A stretch of 64,000 bases of DNA from Desulfurivibrio dismutans (GCF_029210385.1 NZ_JARGDQ010000003.1:1-64000), one strand, 5' to 3'. Counted from the stretch's first letter, positions 34,732 to 45,249 are shown. Notes: generated by a model not told the origin, from the sequence alone. Made by a program: numbers and translations.

Positions 34732-36030
34732 ATGGACCGAAGCAGAAACATCTTTGCCCTGCTTGATCAGGAGGGACCGTTTCGGGTGGAAGAAAGCGTC
34801 CGGGAGGAGCGCCTGCTGGCCGGCTCCTCCCGGCGCCGTTTTACCGAATTGCAGCGGCGCGGCCTGCTCAGCAAGTACCGGGTGACCCGCAACCAGCTTT
34901 TCGAGCTGCTGCAGATCCGCTCTTTTGCTGAAATCCCCGATCTGCTCACCGATCCCCCCCGCCGCCGGGCGGTGGAAAAACGGGCCTACCAGCTGCTGGG
35001 CAACATGTTCGGGCTGAACGGCAGTGAGCGGGAGATAACCGCCAGCATCCACTCCTACTCCCGGATCGCCGACGGGGTGATCAACTACCTGCGGGGCCGA
35101 GTGCTGGCCAATTACGCCTCATATATCGAAATGACCAACGAGATCGACTCCACCCGCAGCCCCGTCGATCTGCTGCTGATCCTCTTCGACGACCGCTATC
35201 ACCGCAAGGCCCGTTTCGAGGCCAAGCGCAAGCTGATCCTGATGAGCCTGGCCGGGGCCATCGACCAGCGGGAACGGGAAACCGAAGTGGAACAGAAATT
35301 CCTGCGCTTTTTGGATTTTCTCAACGATCAGGTGTGGAGCCGCAAAACCAAGATCGGCGAACTGGAAATCGTTTACCTGCACAGCCGCCACCATCCTGAA
35401 AGCTTTGCCTGCGAGGAAGTAACGGTCAAGCGCCGCCACGAGCTGCCGGAGCAGCCGGGGCCGGGTGAAAAAATCACCATGATCAAGCGCCGCTGCTTTC
35501 CCTGGCGGGGCCGGGAAGTTCCGGTGTACGTCAGTATCCGTAAAAAACCGCCCGAGGCCAAAGTACTGAAACTGCTACGCAAAGGGGAAGAAAATCCGGC
35601 GGTGGCGGTGGACGATGAGCTGGGGCTGATGGCGGTGGCGGACTCCCCCGCTGAGGTCAAGATCTTCCAGCAGCACCTCACCGCCAGCGCCGGCCGGGCC
35701 GGATCGCTGATGACCCTGGAAGACCTCAGCGACACTTTAGCCGGCGGCGAATACCGCAGCAGCACCCCGGGCAGTTCCGGCGGGACCGCCATGTACAAGT
35801 TTTTCGCCCGTATGGGCGGCATGCGGGTGGAGTTCATCGTACACACCAATCGCTCTTTCCTCAACTACATCTACCAGAGGGGCGTTTCCCACGACGAATA
35901 CGAGGTCAAGCGCATCTTCGATTCCGGGGTGGCCGACCTGCTCTTCCCCCGCGACATCTACGAAATCGACATCGGCGAAAAGAAAGACTCCCTGATCCGC
36001 TGGTTCCGCAACCGTATCGAAGAAATCTGA
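34732..36030 (+). CDS. uncharacterised 432-residue protein
   Basis: I do not recognise the family with confidence. The N-terminal ~110 residues are helical and basic (RRRAVEKRAYQLLGNMFGL). The middle is charged (KARFEAKRKLILMSLAGAID). The C-terminal third has strands with YKFFARMGGMRVEFIVHTNR followed by SFLNYIYQRGVSHDEYEVKR. The strand G-M-R-V-E-F-I-V-H-T is faintly like the RelA/SpoT synthetase strand VEVQIRT, but catalytic residues are not evident. It has no signal peptide, so it is cytoplasmic. It probably shares a transcript with the outer-membrane protein just upstream. Confidence 0.75.
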   Translation: MDRSRNIFALLDQEGPFRVEESVREERLLAGSSRRRFTELQRRGLLSKYRVTRNQLFELLQIRSFAEIPDLLTDPPRRRAVEKRAYQLLGNMFGLNGSEREITASIHSYSRIADGVINYLRGRVLANYASYIEMTNEIDSTRSPVDLLLILFDDRYHRKARFEAKRKLILMSLAGAIDQRERETEVEQKFLRFLDFLNDQVWSRKTKIGELEIVYLHSRHHPESFACEEVTVKRRHELPEQPGPGEKITMIKRRCFPWRGREVPVYVSIRKKPPEAKVLKLLRKGEENPAVAVDDELGLMAVADSPAEVKIFQQHLTASAGRAGSLMTLEDLSDTLAGGEYRSSTPGSSGGTAMYKFFARMGGMRVEFIVHTNRSFLNYIYQRGVSHDEYEVKRIFDSGVADLLFPRDIYEIDIGEKKDSLIRWFRNRIEEI

Positions 36031-36267
36031 CCCCGCCTCCGGTGTCAGCACCGCCTTTCAGCCGCAAAAGTTCCACCCTCCCTGTTTACAAGCCGGGCAA
36101 CACTGAGTATGATTTCCGACGGACAGGCTTTTCCGCCTGCCCTTCACCAGGCTCAGGCAACAAACCGGCAACCCCACCTTGAGCCGCAACATCTTAAAAA
36201 TGGCAGCCAACCGTTTGGGCGCCGGCTCGATTTGCGATCCGGCCGCCGCAAGCCGGGGACTTAGACC

Positions 36268-39264
36268 ATGACCGACAATCTTGATCCCGACAGTTGGGCG
36301 GAACTGGAAGCCGCCTGGCAGCAGGCCATGCAGGCCGGCTTTGAGCATTACCAAACCCTGGACCAGGGGCCTGTATGGCGCCCCTGCCCCGAAGAGGTGA
36401 AAGACTCTTTCCGCACCCCGGTGCCGCGCACCGGCCGGCCCGTAGCCGAACTGGTCGGGCTGTTTCGCGACCGGATGCTGCCCTACAGCAACGGCAACAC
36501 CCACCCCGGCTTCTTCGGCTGGGTGCATGGCGGCGGCAACCTGTATGGGGCTTTGGGCGAGATGTGCGCCGCCCTGATGAACAGCAACCTGGGCGGCCGC
36601 GACCACGTAGCGGTTTATGTTGAACGGCAGGTGCTGCAGTGGTGCCGCCAGCTCTTCAATTTTCCGGCTTCTTCCTCGGGGATTCTGACCACCGGCACCG
36701 CCATGGCCACCCTGCTGGCCCTGGCGGTGGCCCGGCAGCGGGCGGCAGGTGATGAGGTGAAAGCCAAAGGGCTAACGAGCATGACTGCGCCGCTGGTCGG
36801 CTACGCCTCGGAGCAAAGCCACAACTCGGTGCTGAAGGCCTTTCAGTTGCTGGGCCTGGGCGGTGAACACCTGCGTGCGGTGCCGGTGAACGATGATTTC
36901 ACCATGGATACCGAGGCGCTGGCTGAGCAGATCCGCACCGACCGCCAAAACGGTCTGACTCCTTTTTGTGCGATTGCCACGGCGGGCACGGTCAACACCG
37001 GCGCCATCGACGACCTGGTCGCCATCCAGGAGATCTGCACCCGGGAACAACTGTGGCTGCACATTGATGCCGCCTTCGGTGGCACCGCAATTCTGCTGGA
37101 GGAATACCAGGAGGCCCTGGCCGGCATCAGCCGAGCCGACTCGGTGGCCTTTGATTTTCACAAATGGTTCCAGGTGCCCTATTCGGTGGGCGGCCTGCTG
37201 GTCAGAGACGGCGATCTGCACCAGGCCACCTTTTCCGAGCGCAAGGAATACCTGGCCCCGGCAACCCTGGGGTTGGCCGGCGGCGCCCCCTGGTTCTGCG
37301 AATTCGGCCCCGAGCTGTCCCGGAGTTTTCTGGCCCTCAAGGTTTGGTTTACCTTCCAGGGGCTGGGCACCGAGCGGCTGGCCGCGGTGGTCCGCAAACA
37401 CTGCCGCCTGGCTGACGAACTGGCCCAGCGGATCGACGCCGAACCGCAACTGGAGCGGCTGGCCCCGGTCAGCCTGAATATCGTATGCTTCCGTTACCGG
37501 GCCGATGACCCCAGCATCGGCGATGCTCTCAACCGGGCAATCGTCACCCAACTGCACCTGCGTGGGCTGGCCGCCCCCTCCAGCACTACCCTCAACGGCC
37601 GAGCGGCGATCCGGGTGGCCATCGTCAACCACCGCACCGAAGCCAAGCAGTTAAACGACCTGCTGGACGCCGTGCTGAAACTGGGCCGGCTGTTCGACAC
37701 CACCCTCAAGCCGCTGATGAAAACCACCCGCTGGTACCTGGCCGAGGGCGGCGACACCCGCCTGGAACTGGACCAGGAAACCGGCTTTAACCGTTACGGC
37801 TCCCTGCCCTACCCCCGGGACGAAGCGATCACCTTTTCCGCTTCCACCGCCACCTCGGTTTCCTCCCAGGCTTATGCCGAAGCGGAACAGTGCCGCCAGC
37901 GCCTGCTGCACGACTGCGCTCTGGCCGGCTCCCTGGCCCCCCTGCGCCGCTACAGCCAGGAACTGGCCGATACCATCGCCACCACCTTCGGCTTCCACGA
38001 CCTGGAGGCGGACCTGCACCTCTCGCCGTCAGGAACCGACTCCCAGATGCAGGCAGTGGCCGCCATTGTGGCCACCAAGCCGGATGAACAGTGGACCAGT
38101 ATCGTCTGCGGTTCAGATGAAACCGGCAGCGGCACCGAACTGGCGGTCACCGGTCGGCATTTCGACGAGACCACCTGTCTGGGAGTGGAGGCGGAAAAGG
38201 GCGGGCGGCTGGAGGGCATGCCGGAGGTGGCCTTTCTCGGTGTTCCCTTCCGGGGTGAAGATGGTGAGCTGCATACCCTGGATCATGTCGACGCCATGAT
38301 CTGGCAGGCGGTCAGCGAAACAGTGGAGGCGGGCCGGCGGGTGATCCTGCATGCCATGGACCAGTCCCGGATGGGTAGTTGGGCGCCCTCGCCCCCCATG
38401 CTGAACCGTATCCGCCGTCATTTCGGCGAGGCGGTCCAGGTCATTGTCGATGCCTGCCAGTTGCGGCTGGACGCCGAAGACCTGCGTGATCATCTCGAAA
38501 AGGGCGATATCCTGCTGCTGACCGGCTCTAAGTTTTTCACCGGCCCGACCTTCAGCGGGGTGGCCGTCTTTCCCCAAAGCTTCACCCAGCGCCTGGACTG
38601 CCCCCGCCACTCATTGCCCCGTGGCCTGGCGGACTACATTCCCCATGCCGACCTGGGAAGCTGGCAGGAGTGCCTGCCCGAAGCCCAGCACCCACCCAAC
38701 ACCGGCATGTACCTGCGCTGGCAGGCGGCCCTGGAAGAGGCCCGGCGCTACTACCTGGTTCCCAAAGAACAGCGGCTGCAGGGCCTGGGGCGCTTCTGCG
38801 AAGAGGTCATGGGCCGCATTACCGCCCATCCGCTGCTGGAACTCCTGGTCGAGCCATCGCACCCCTGCTTTGCCAGAACCGACATGTTGGGCGACGAACT
38901 CTCCATTCGGCGCACCATCTTTCCCTTCCTGGTGCGCCACCACGACGGCAGCTACCTGACCCCGGAAGAGGCCCGCACCCTGTATGAAAAGCTCAACTGC
39001 GACATCGGGGACGAACCGGGGATTCCGGCGGCGGAAAAGGAACTGGCCGCCAAATGCTGCCATATCGGCCAGCCCACCGAAATACCGGGCAAAAAAACCG
39101 CCGCCCTGCGCATCAGCGCCGGTGCCCGGATCATCTCCCAGTGCTGGCAGGACGGCGACGGCAACATGGCCAAGATCGAAGAGGAACTGGAGCAGATCTC
39201 GACCATCCTGGACAAGATCTCCCTGTGCGTGGACACCCCCGACCCGCTGGTTTCACAGTCTTAA
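36268..39264 (+). CDS. fusion of two PLP-dependent (fold-type I) enzyme domains
   Basis: Residues ~1-470 are a group II amino-acid decarboxylase-like domain: GNTHPGFFGWVHGGGNLYGA, the PLP-stacking/Asp region LWLHIDAAFGGTAILLEEYQ and the PLP lysine in SVAFDFHKWFQVPYSVGG. Residues ~480-990 form a second fold-type I domain, with LHLSPSGTDSQMQAVAAIVA, VIVDACQLRLDAEDL and a lysine in LLLTGSKFFTGPTFSGVAVF. Each half has its own candidate Schiff-base lysine. A 998-residue tandem fusion is unusual; substrates are unknown. The start follows CCGGGGACTTAGACC, a modest site. Its stop overlaps the convergent TVP38 gene by four bases. Confidence 0.8.
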   Translation: MTDNLDPDSWAELEAAWQQAMQAGFEHYQTLDQGPVWRPCPEEVKDSFRTPVPRTGRPVAELVGLFRDRMLPYSNGNTHPGFFGWVHGGGNLYGALGEMCAALMNSNLGGRDHVAVYVERQVLQWCRQLFNFPASSSGILTTGTAMATLLALAVARQRAAGDEVKAKGLTSMTAPLVGYASEQSHNSVLKAFQLLGLGGEHLRAVPVNDDFTMDTEALAEQIRTDRQNGLTPFCAIATAGTVNTGAIDDLVAIQEICTREQLWLHIDAAFGGTAILLEEYQEALAGISRADSVAFDFHKWFQVPYSVGGLLVRDGDLHQATFSERKEYLAPATLGLAGGAPWFCEFGPELSRSFLALKVWFTFQGLGTERLAAVVRKHCRLADELAQRIDAEPQLERLAPVSLNIVCFRYRADDPSIGDALNRAIVTQLHLRGLAAPSSTTLNGRAAIRVAIVNHRTEAKQLNDLLDAVLKLGRLFDTTLKPLMKTTRWYLAEGGDTRLELDQETGFNRYGSLPYPRDEAITFSASTATSVSSQAYAEAEQCRQRLLHDCALAGSLAPLRRYSQELADTIATTFGFHDLEADLHLSPSGTDSQMQAVAAIVATKPDEQWTSIVCGSDETGSGTELAVTGRHFDETTCLGVEAEKGGRLEGMPEVAFLGVPFRGEDGELHTLDHVDAMIWQAVSETVEAGRRVILHAMDQSRMGSWAPSPPMLNRIRRHFGEAVQVIVDACQLRLDAEDLRDHLEKGDILLLTGSKFFTGPTFSGVAVFPQSFTQRLDCPRHSLPRGLADYIPHADLGSWQECLPEAQHPPNTGMYLRWQAALEEARRYYLVPKEQRLQGLGRFCEEVMGRITAHPLLELLVEPSHPCFARTDMLGDELSIRRTIFPFLVRHHDGSYLTPEEARTLYEKLNCDIGDEPGIPAAEKELAAKCCHIGQPTEIPGKKTAALRISAGARIISQCWQDGDGNMAKIEEELEQISTILDKISLCVDTPDPLVSQS

Positions 39265-39935
39265 CGGTGGCTGCATCCGTCATCGCCGCCCGCCGTCGGA
39301 GGATCCTTTTTCGCCCCGTATTTTTGCCACAGTTTGGCGACGAGAAAGTAGCCGCCGCCCAGCAGGACAACGAATATCCACAACAGGGCGGGATTGGCTA
39401 TAACCGAGTAGCCGATGCCGATAAACGGGATGGCAAGCAGCAGGTTGGCCCCCCAGGCCACGGGCAGATAAATGCGCAACGGGACATTGAGCAGGGCCAG
39501 GGAAAAGTTCTTCACGGTGTAAGGCAACGCCGGCACCGCCATGAAGACCAGGGAAAAAACCAGCCGGTGCCGAGCGCTGATCTCCGGCAAATCATAACGG
39601 GTGCGGGCCAGCAGTTTCCAGATATAAGGACGCAGCAGCGAATTGGTCAGCAGATAAGTGATAACCAGATGCACCCCGATGATCACGGCGGTTATGGCGA
39701 ACCCTTCCAGAAATCCAAACTTGATGCCCGCCGCCAGCAAAAATACCGTTAGGGGAAATCCCATCAGCGGCAACAACAACATCAGAACGACAAACAGCCA
39801 CGGCCGAACCTGGCGGTCCACGAAAAAATCCACCCATTCCGCCGGCTCACCAAAATATACCAGCAGTACAAGCAGCAACATAACAGCGCCGGCGGCAAAG
39901 CCAAGAAACAGGCGCCAGTAGAATCTCTCAGTCAT
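39261..39935 (-). CDS. TVP38/TMEM64-family membrane protein
   Basis: The 224-residue protein has about six membrane segments and the SNARE-associated (DedA-superfamily) core: LMGFPLTVFLLAAGIKFGFL, then VFMAVPALPYTVKNFSLALL. These resemble lipid-flippase-type proteins of the DedA superfamily. It is the last gene of a three-gene minus-strand operon with a glycosyltransferase and a glycoside hydrolase-like protein; the gap is three bases. The lipid or glycan handled is unknown. Confidence 0.8.
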   Translation of the reverse strand: MTERFYWRLFLGFAAGAVMLLLVLLVYFGEPAEWVDFFVDRQVRPWLFVVLMLLLPLMGFPLTVFLLAAGIKFGFLEGFAITAVIIGVHLVITYLLTNSLLRPYIWKLLARTRYDLPEISARHRLVFSLVFMAVPALPYTVKNFSLALLNVPLRIYLPVAWGANLLLAIPFIGIGYSVIANPALLWIFVVLLGGGYFLVAKLWQKYGAKKDPPTAGGDDGCSHR

Positions 39936-39938
39936 ATC

Positions 39939-41243
39939 TTATTGCCGGTGATCGTTGTCATCGGGGCCGAAAGTATCCGCGATGGCGCCGACCTTGCTGG
40001 AAAGCATGTCCCATTCGGTCTTGACCCCCTCCAGAAGATGTTCCCAGCCCTTGAAGAAGCTGTGATGTTCCTGGGCGTTTTCAAGCTGTTGCTGCTGGGC
40101 GCGTTGATAAAGATCTAACAATTTTTGCGCCGCTTTCAACCGATCAAACTCCCCGGCCGTGGCTTGGGCGCTCTGGCGCCACCGGGTAGCGAGTTCGCCG
40201 GCGGCGAAATAGTCCGACAGGGCTTTGGCAAAATCCTCGGTGCTGGCGGCAGCCGGCAGCAGCCGGCCGTTGCGGTTGTCTTCCACCACCTCTCTAACGC
40301 CGGAGGCATCAAGCGCGATCACCGGGCAGCCAGCGGCCATGGCCTCGGCCACCACCAGCCCCTGGGTTTCCGAGTGCGACGAAAAGACAAAGATGTCCAT
40401 GGCGCAGTAGGCATCGACCAGGTCATCGCCGGTTTTTTTGCCGGCCATGATCAGCTGGTCGCTCAGGTCATCCCGGGCAAACGATTCCTTGAGTTCCGTG
40501 GCGCCGGGGCCGTCGCCCACCACCAGAAATTTTGCCCCGGGGTTTTGCTGAAGATGAATCTTGACCGCCGAGGCCAGAAAATCCAGATTTTTTTCCGGCG
40601 CCAGCCGCCCCACGTGGCCGATGAGCTCAACGTCGCCGGCAATACCCGCTTTTTGCCGAAAACGACCGCCATCACCCTGTTGATACCGCTGAACGTCGAC
40701 GCCGGTGGGTATTACCTCCACCGGCACCTTCACCCCCCGTTCCTTGATCAGTTCGGCAATACTGTCGCTGGGGGCGATGACCCGGCTACAGCCATTGGCA
40801 TAAGCAGTGGCCAGATTGATGACGAAATTTTGCATGGTTTCAGACGACAGCACATAATGGGCGTACTCCTCATAGCGCGTATGATGGGTGAAAATGACGG
40901 GCAGATCACGGTGCCGGCCCGCCCGCATGGCGGCGTCACCCAGCAGATAGGGGTGATGGCTGTGAATGACATCGGGGGCGAATTCATCGACCCTCTTATT
41001 GATCAGCCAAGGGGCCGGAATCGAGGCGGAAAAATCGCTGCCGTTAAAATTCTGGATGGCCGGCACCCGGAGGACCAGAGCCGGGTCTTCATCCTCGGGT
41101 TGGTCGGGAAAAGTCGGGGCGATGACCAGCACCTGATGGCCCAGCCGCCGCAGGTCCTGTGCAAAGCAGGAAACCGACCTGGCCACCCCGCCCACATGGG
41201 GCAGATAGGTATTGGTAAACATGCAGATATTCATGGCAGTCAA
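39939..41243 (-). CDS. GT4-family glycosyltransferase
   Basis: The 434-residue protein is a GT-B glycosyltransferase. The N-terminal domain has NICMFTNTYLPHVGGVARSV. The donor domain has GHVGRLAPEKNLDFL and FVFSSHSETQGLVVAEAMA, with the E-x7-E signature and sugar-nucleotide site. It is like alpha-mannosyl/glucosyl transferases acting on lipids (for example diacylglycerol glycosyltransferases). The start (ATG at 41,243, or at 41,234 for NICMF) overlaps the stop of the upstream gene, so they are coupled. Confidence 0.85.
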   Translation of the reverse strand: MTAMNICMFTNTYLPHVGGVARSVSCFAQDLRRLGHQVLVIAPTFPDQPEDEDPALVLRVPAIQNFNGSDFSASIPAPWLINKRVDEFAPDVIHSHHPYLLGDAAMRAGRHRDLPVIFTHHTRYEEYAHYVLSSETMQNFVINLATAYANGCSRVIAPSDSIAELIKERGVKVPVEVIPTGVDVQRYQQGDGGRFRQKAGIAGDVELIGHVGRLAPEKNLDFLASAVKIHLQQNPGAKFLVVGDGPGATELKESFARDDLSDQLIMAGKKTGDDLVDAYCAMDIFVFSSHSETQGLVVAEAMAAGCPVIALDASGVREVVEDNRNGRLLPAAASTEDFAKALSDYFAAGELATRWRQSAQATAGEFDRLKAAQKLLDLYQRAQQQQLENAQEHHSFFKGWEHLLEGVKTEWDMLSSKVGAIADTFGPDDNDHRQ

Positions 41244-43534
41244 ATCTCCATTTCCAGCCGGGCCGGGGAAGTATCGGCAAAAACACCGGGGTCGCGACCG
41301 GGAATCCGGACCTCTATCCGCGGAGGGACGGTTCGCCAGGTATTATCAATAATAACGGCAATCCCGGCGACGGTTTTTTTGATGGTCACCGATAGCGGGC
41401 CGAACACCGTGGGCGTAGGCCCGAAGAAGATCCCCTCAGGGTTTTCCAGCCACTCGGGAAAGATTCCGGAGCCGATGATCAGTTTCCCCGCTTCCTCTCG
41501 GACAAAGAGGTTGCGGATCAACATCAGAAACTCCGAGGCGGCCCAGCCATGCTGACCATCGCCCATGCAGCCACCACCGGTGAAGGGATGGATCGCCTCG
41601 GGCCACTGGCCCGTGGGCGAGGCCAGTTCCATGACCGTTTCCAGCAGCTGGCGGTAGCGCGGGTCGCCACGGCGCAACAGGCTCTGGGCGATATCCAGGG
41701 TGAGGTAGGCGTTGATGCCGGAATGGATCATATCCTGGAAAAACGCCCCCCGGTGGAAGCAATGGTTCATCATGTACTCAACGGTGCTGGTGATCCGTTC
41801 ATCATCGGGCGGCAGCAGTTGCAGCGGGTAATCCGCTACCAGTGATCCCACCGCACCGGCATCCATCCGGCGATATGGAGACGCGGGGATACAGCCCCGG
41901 CTCCGGGAGGGCGGAATGTTGTCGATGGTGGCGAAAATCACCTGCTCGAAGTCCCTGGCATATTGGCTGAACCGATCGGCCGGGGCCGCCGAGCCGTAAC
42001 GGCCCATAATCCTGGACGCGGCCTGCAAACCGGCCAGGCCCCAGAAGTCATCCCAGTAATAATAGTCGTTGGGCCCCAGATGCTCGGCTGAGAATCCCGC
42101 CGGCAGCAGCCCTTCGTGGGGCAGTCCTTGCTTCCGGCGCACCCGTTTGTTCTCGATCCACTTGGCCCCTTTGTCAATGGCCTTCAGCCACCCCGGTGAA
42201 GGGCTGTGGCCGCTGAGGTCGAGATAGCGCTCCATGATCCAGAGCACCTGGCCGTTGGAGTCCCATTCACCCTGCTGGCTCTGGAAATAGCCGCTGAATT
42301 TCTGGCGTCCGGGAAAGACGTCCAGGCGCTGGTGGGCCCGGTCGACCAGGTTGACCGCCAGCAGGCTGTTGATCATCAGGCAGGCATCCCGGAACCAGAA
42401 GCGGAAGTAAGTATAGGGTCCGGGAACCACTTCCCCGGCCGACAGCAGTATAAGGGTCTGCAGGGCGGTGTCGTAGAGCTTCTGGGTACGACTGTCCACT
42501 CCCCGCAGCCGGGCGGCGCCTTGCAGGTGATGCTCCCACGAACCATCACCCGATTGGGGGGCGGGACAACCGGCAGGTATATCCCGCTCCAGATCGGTTA
42601 AAATACGTATTTTACCGCTGCCCCCGGAGATAGGGAAAAACGCAGCGGAGGTGGCCAGGCCGACGCCGCAGTGGACTTGCAGGTCATCTTCCGGCTGGTC
42701 CCATTTATCGATCACGTCGCCTTCATGGTACTTTGAAAAGAGGACCTTTTCCGGCTCCCGGTCAAGATGGATTCGGTTCCGCCGGTTAACCTGCCAGCCC
42801 GGCGACGGGCTTTTCACAAACTTGATATTTTCAATGAACTGCACCCCTTCCGGATTATACGGCCGCACGGCCACCACCAGCCAGGCGTTGGTGGCCGCTT
42901 CCGCCTCGACCTCCAGGCAGGCATAGTACTTGCCGTCCTCGCACCGCATGGAGGCCGCCGAATCGAGCCGGAAGCCGCCTTCGGCAAGGCGGGTCCGGAC
43001 AGTAAGCCGCGGGTCATCGGCCAGAAACTGCTCGGCATCGGCCTGGCGGGAGGGGAAAAAGCCGTTGCCGTGCTCGTCGATGATCCAGCAGTCGATGGAC
43101 CAGCCGTCGTATAAAGGGGTAAACATCCCCTGGGGATCGACAATGGGATAGGCCGGAACATCCGGCAGCCCCACGGCGGTCCAGTTGCGGTGGGTTAAAT
43201 TGACGTGGGAGAAGGAAAACGCCCGGGGAATAAAGGACAGATCATCGGGGTTGAACTGCCTTTCCGCCCAGTACGGCCATACCCAGTCCAGGTTGTACTG
43301 GATCGCCCGAGCGTTGATCAGCCCCCGGGCATGAAAGATAATGCCGGCCCGGAGCAGCTCGATGGGCTCCTGCACCTCGGAGGGCTGGGCGAAACTGCGC
43401 GCCCGGGCGATGATGTTCAGGGGGTCGATGAAACCGTAGCGCCGGGCGGCCCACTTGACCAGAAATTTCCATGGCAAAAATCGAGTAATCATAAAGGCCA
43501 TTGTAGTAGCCACAGGCCGATCTTGGCAAGCCAT
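41240..43534 (-). CDS. glycoside-hydrolase-like (alpha/alpha)6-barrel protein
   Basis: The ~764-residue protein has an N-terminal beta-rich domain (~100-330) and a C-terminal helical toroid with YFRFWFRDACLMINSLLAVN, GEWDSNGQVLWIMERYLDL and TGQWPEAIHPFTGGGCMGDG. The pattern resembles GH15/GH63/GH94-type barrels, in which acidic residues in WDSNGQ and WPEAIHP would be catalytic. There is no signal peptide, so it is likely cytoplasmic and acts on an internal glycan or glycolipid. A start at MITRFLPWKF (43,492) is also possible. It leads the operon with the GT4 and TVP38 genes. Confidence 0.65.
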   Translation of the reverse strand: MACQDRPVATTMAFMITRFLPWKFLVKWAARRYGFIDPLNIIARARSFAQPSEVQEPIELLRAGIIFHARGLINARAIQYNLDWVWPYWAERQFNPDDLSFIPRAFSFSHVNLTHRNWTAVGLPDVPAYPIVDPQGMFTPLYDGWSIDCWIIDEHGNGFFPSRQADAEQFLADDPRLTVRTRLAEGGFRLDSAASMRCEDGKYYACLEVEAEAATNAWLVVAVRPYNPEGVQFIENIKFVKSPSPGWQVNRRNRIHLDREPEKVLFSKYHEGDVIDKWDQPEDDLQVHCGVGLATSAAFFPISGGSGKIRILTDLERDIPAGCPAPQSGDGSWEHHLQGAARLRGVDSRTQKLYDTALQTLILLSAGEVVPGPYTYFRFWFRDACLMINSLLAVNLVDRAHQRLDVFPGRQKFSGYFQSQQGEWDSNGQVLWIMERYLDLSGHSPSPGWLKAIDKGAKWIENKRVRRKQGLPHEGLLPAGFSAEHLGPNDYYYWDDFWGLAGLQAASRIMGRYGSAAPADRFSQYARDFEQVIFATIDNIPPSRSRGCIPASPYRRMDAGAVGSLVADYPLQLLPPDDERITSTVEYMMNHCFHRGAFFQDMIHSGINAYLTLDIAQSLLRRGDPRYRQLLETVMELASPTGQWPEAIHPFTGGGCMGDGQHGWAASEFLMLIRNLFVREEAGKLIIGSGIFPEWLENPEGIFFGPTPTVFGPLSVTIKKTVAGIAVIIDNTWRTVPPRIEVRIPGRDPGVFADTSPARLEMEI

Positions 43535-43641
43535 GAGATGGCGGCCTCAAAGCAGGGTGGGGCTGCTCGGCGAAAAAGAGTATCCCCAGCCCGTAGGCGA
43601 CAACAGGAAGGGCGGAACGATCGGAAGGCGGGACGCAGGAC

Positions 43642-45249
43642 TCAGTAGAGATCGGGGACGACAATACCCAGTTTTTTGATCCGGTAGCCGATCTGGCGGG
43701 GGGTCAGGCCCAGTTGGCGAGCCGCCCTGGCCTGGACCCAGCCGTGGCGCTGGAGGGCGACCAGCAGTTGCTGTTTTTCCATTTCCTGTAGCGATGAAGG
43801 GGCGGGCGATGAGGCCGTTAAACCGCCATCGGCGGCCGGGGACGAATTGAACCCGGCTGCCGCCCGGCTTTCTCCGACCGGAGCCGGCTCCGCCATTCCC
43901 TCCCCTGCTTCGTCATCGATGTAGGCTGGCAGATCATCCAGCTTGATACTGTCGTCGTCGTTCATGATCACCAGCCGTTCAACCAGGTTCTGTAATTCCC
44001 GCACGTTGCCGGGCCAGGAATATTCGACGAGCCGGCGCACCACCGGGCCGCTCAGGCTCGCCCGGCGCTGATTTTCCTTGTTGCTCCGGGCCAGAAAAAA
44101 GTCCAGCAGCAGCGGGATATCCTCCCGACGTTCCCGCAGCGGGGGCAACACCACCGGCACCACATTCAGGCGGTAGTAAAGATCGTCCCGGAAGGTGCCC
44201 CGGGCCACGCACTGGTCCAGGCTGCGGTTGGTGGCGGCAATGATTCGGACATCGACTCGGATGGTTTGGATCCCGCCCAGCCGCTCGAACGTCTGCTCCT
44301 GCAGGACCCGCAACAACTTGGCCTGCAGGGCCAGCGGCAACTCCCCCACTTCGTCCAAAAAAAGAGTACCGCCGTCGGCCAGCTCAAAACGCCCTTTCTT
44401 ACGTTCAACAGCCCCGGTGAAGGCCCCTTTTTCATGGCCCAGCAACTCGCTTTCAAGCAGGTTTTCCGGCAGGGCGGCACAGTTGAGTTTGATAAAGGGA
44501 CAATCGCGGCGAGGTCCGGCTTCGTGGATGGCCCGGGCCACCAGTTCTTTGCCGGTGCCGGATTCCCCCAGCAAAAGGGCGGTGGCCCGGCTGGGGGCCA
44601 CCTTGCCGATATAATGATAAACTTCCTGGATACGCTTGCACTGGCCGATGATATTGTAGCGGTTAAAACGGCCCCGCAACTCCTCTTTCAACTGCCAGTT
44701 TTCCTCCCGCAGACTCTGCTGGCTGACGCTCAGCGCCCGGTGCAGCTTGAGAAACTGGCCGACCAGGGTGGCCACCACGGTAAGAAAACGGATATCTTCC
44801 TCAAACGATATCTCCGCCCCGAACAAACGATCCACCGACAGCACCCCCACCGGTTGTTCCTCCGCCACCACCGGCACCCCGATAAAAGAGATACCGCCCT
44901 TGGGCAGCTTGGCCCGAGCGCCGGTACGGTTGAGAAACAACGGCTCGGCGTCGATATCCGGCACCACGAAGGGATGGCCACTCTGGAAAATTCGACCGAT
45001 CACCCCTTCTTCCGGCCGGTAAACGCCGCGCCGGATTTCCTGCTCGTTCAGGCCGTAGGAAGCGACGATGGACAACCGGCCGCTGTCGTGGTCCTGCAGC
45101 ACCAGGGTGGCCCGCTCCATGCGCAGGGTTTCATGCAGCACCCGCAGGGTTTCCCCCAGGGTTTTGGCGATATCCATGGCCGAGCCCACCAACTGGCTGA
45201 TCTGGTAGAGGGCCTGCAGTTCCAAATGCTCGATATTAGTGGACGACAC
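43642..45249 (-). CDS. nifA: NifA, sigma-54-dependent activator of nitrogen fixation
   Basis: The 535-residue protein has an N-terminal GAF domain (~20-170), a central AAA+ domain with Walker [17 protein letters not shown], sigma-54 contact [14 protein letters not shown], Walker [13 protein letters not shown] and arginine finger [10 protein letters not shown]. It ends in a Fis-type helix-turn-helix ([20 protein letters not shown]). The translation start is GTG at 45,249 after GGAAGGTG. The linker before the DNA-binding domain lacks the Cys pair of rhizobial oxygen-sensing NifA. It is divergent from nifH across a 596-base regulatory region. No nifL is present. Confidence 0.95.
   Translation of the reverse strand: MSSTNIEHLELQALYQISQLVGSAMDIAKTLGETLRVLHETLRMERATLVLQDHDSGRLSIVASYGLNEQEIRRGVYRPEEGVIGRIFQSGHPFVVPDIDAEPLFLNRTGARAKLPKGGISFIGVPVVAEEQPVGVLSVDRLFGAEISFEEDIRFLTVVATLVGQFLKLHRALSVSQQSLREENWQLKEELRGRFNRYNIIGQCKRIQEVYHYIGKVAPSRATALLLGESGTGKELVARAIHEAGPRRDCPFIKLNCAALPENLLESELLGHEKGAFTGAVERKKGRFELADGGTLFLDEVGELPLALQAKLLRVLQEQTFERLGGIQTIRVDVRIIAATNRSLDQCVARGTFRDDLYYRLNVVPVVLPPLRERREDIPLLLDFFLARSNKENQRRASLSGPVVRRLVEYSWPGNVRELQNLVERLVIMNDDDSIKLDDLPAYIDDEAGEGMAEPAPVGESRAAAGFNSSPAADGGLTASSPAPSSLQEMEKQQLLVALQRHGWVQARAARQLGLTPRQIGYRIKKLGIVVPDLY

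Noticed and set aside
36058..36190. Minus-strand Cys-rich 44-codon frame ending CPACKQGGWNFCG
   Set aside because: It has no ribosome site I trust and no recognised family, and it overlaps the region just upstream of the PLP-fusion gene. It may be chance.
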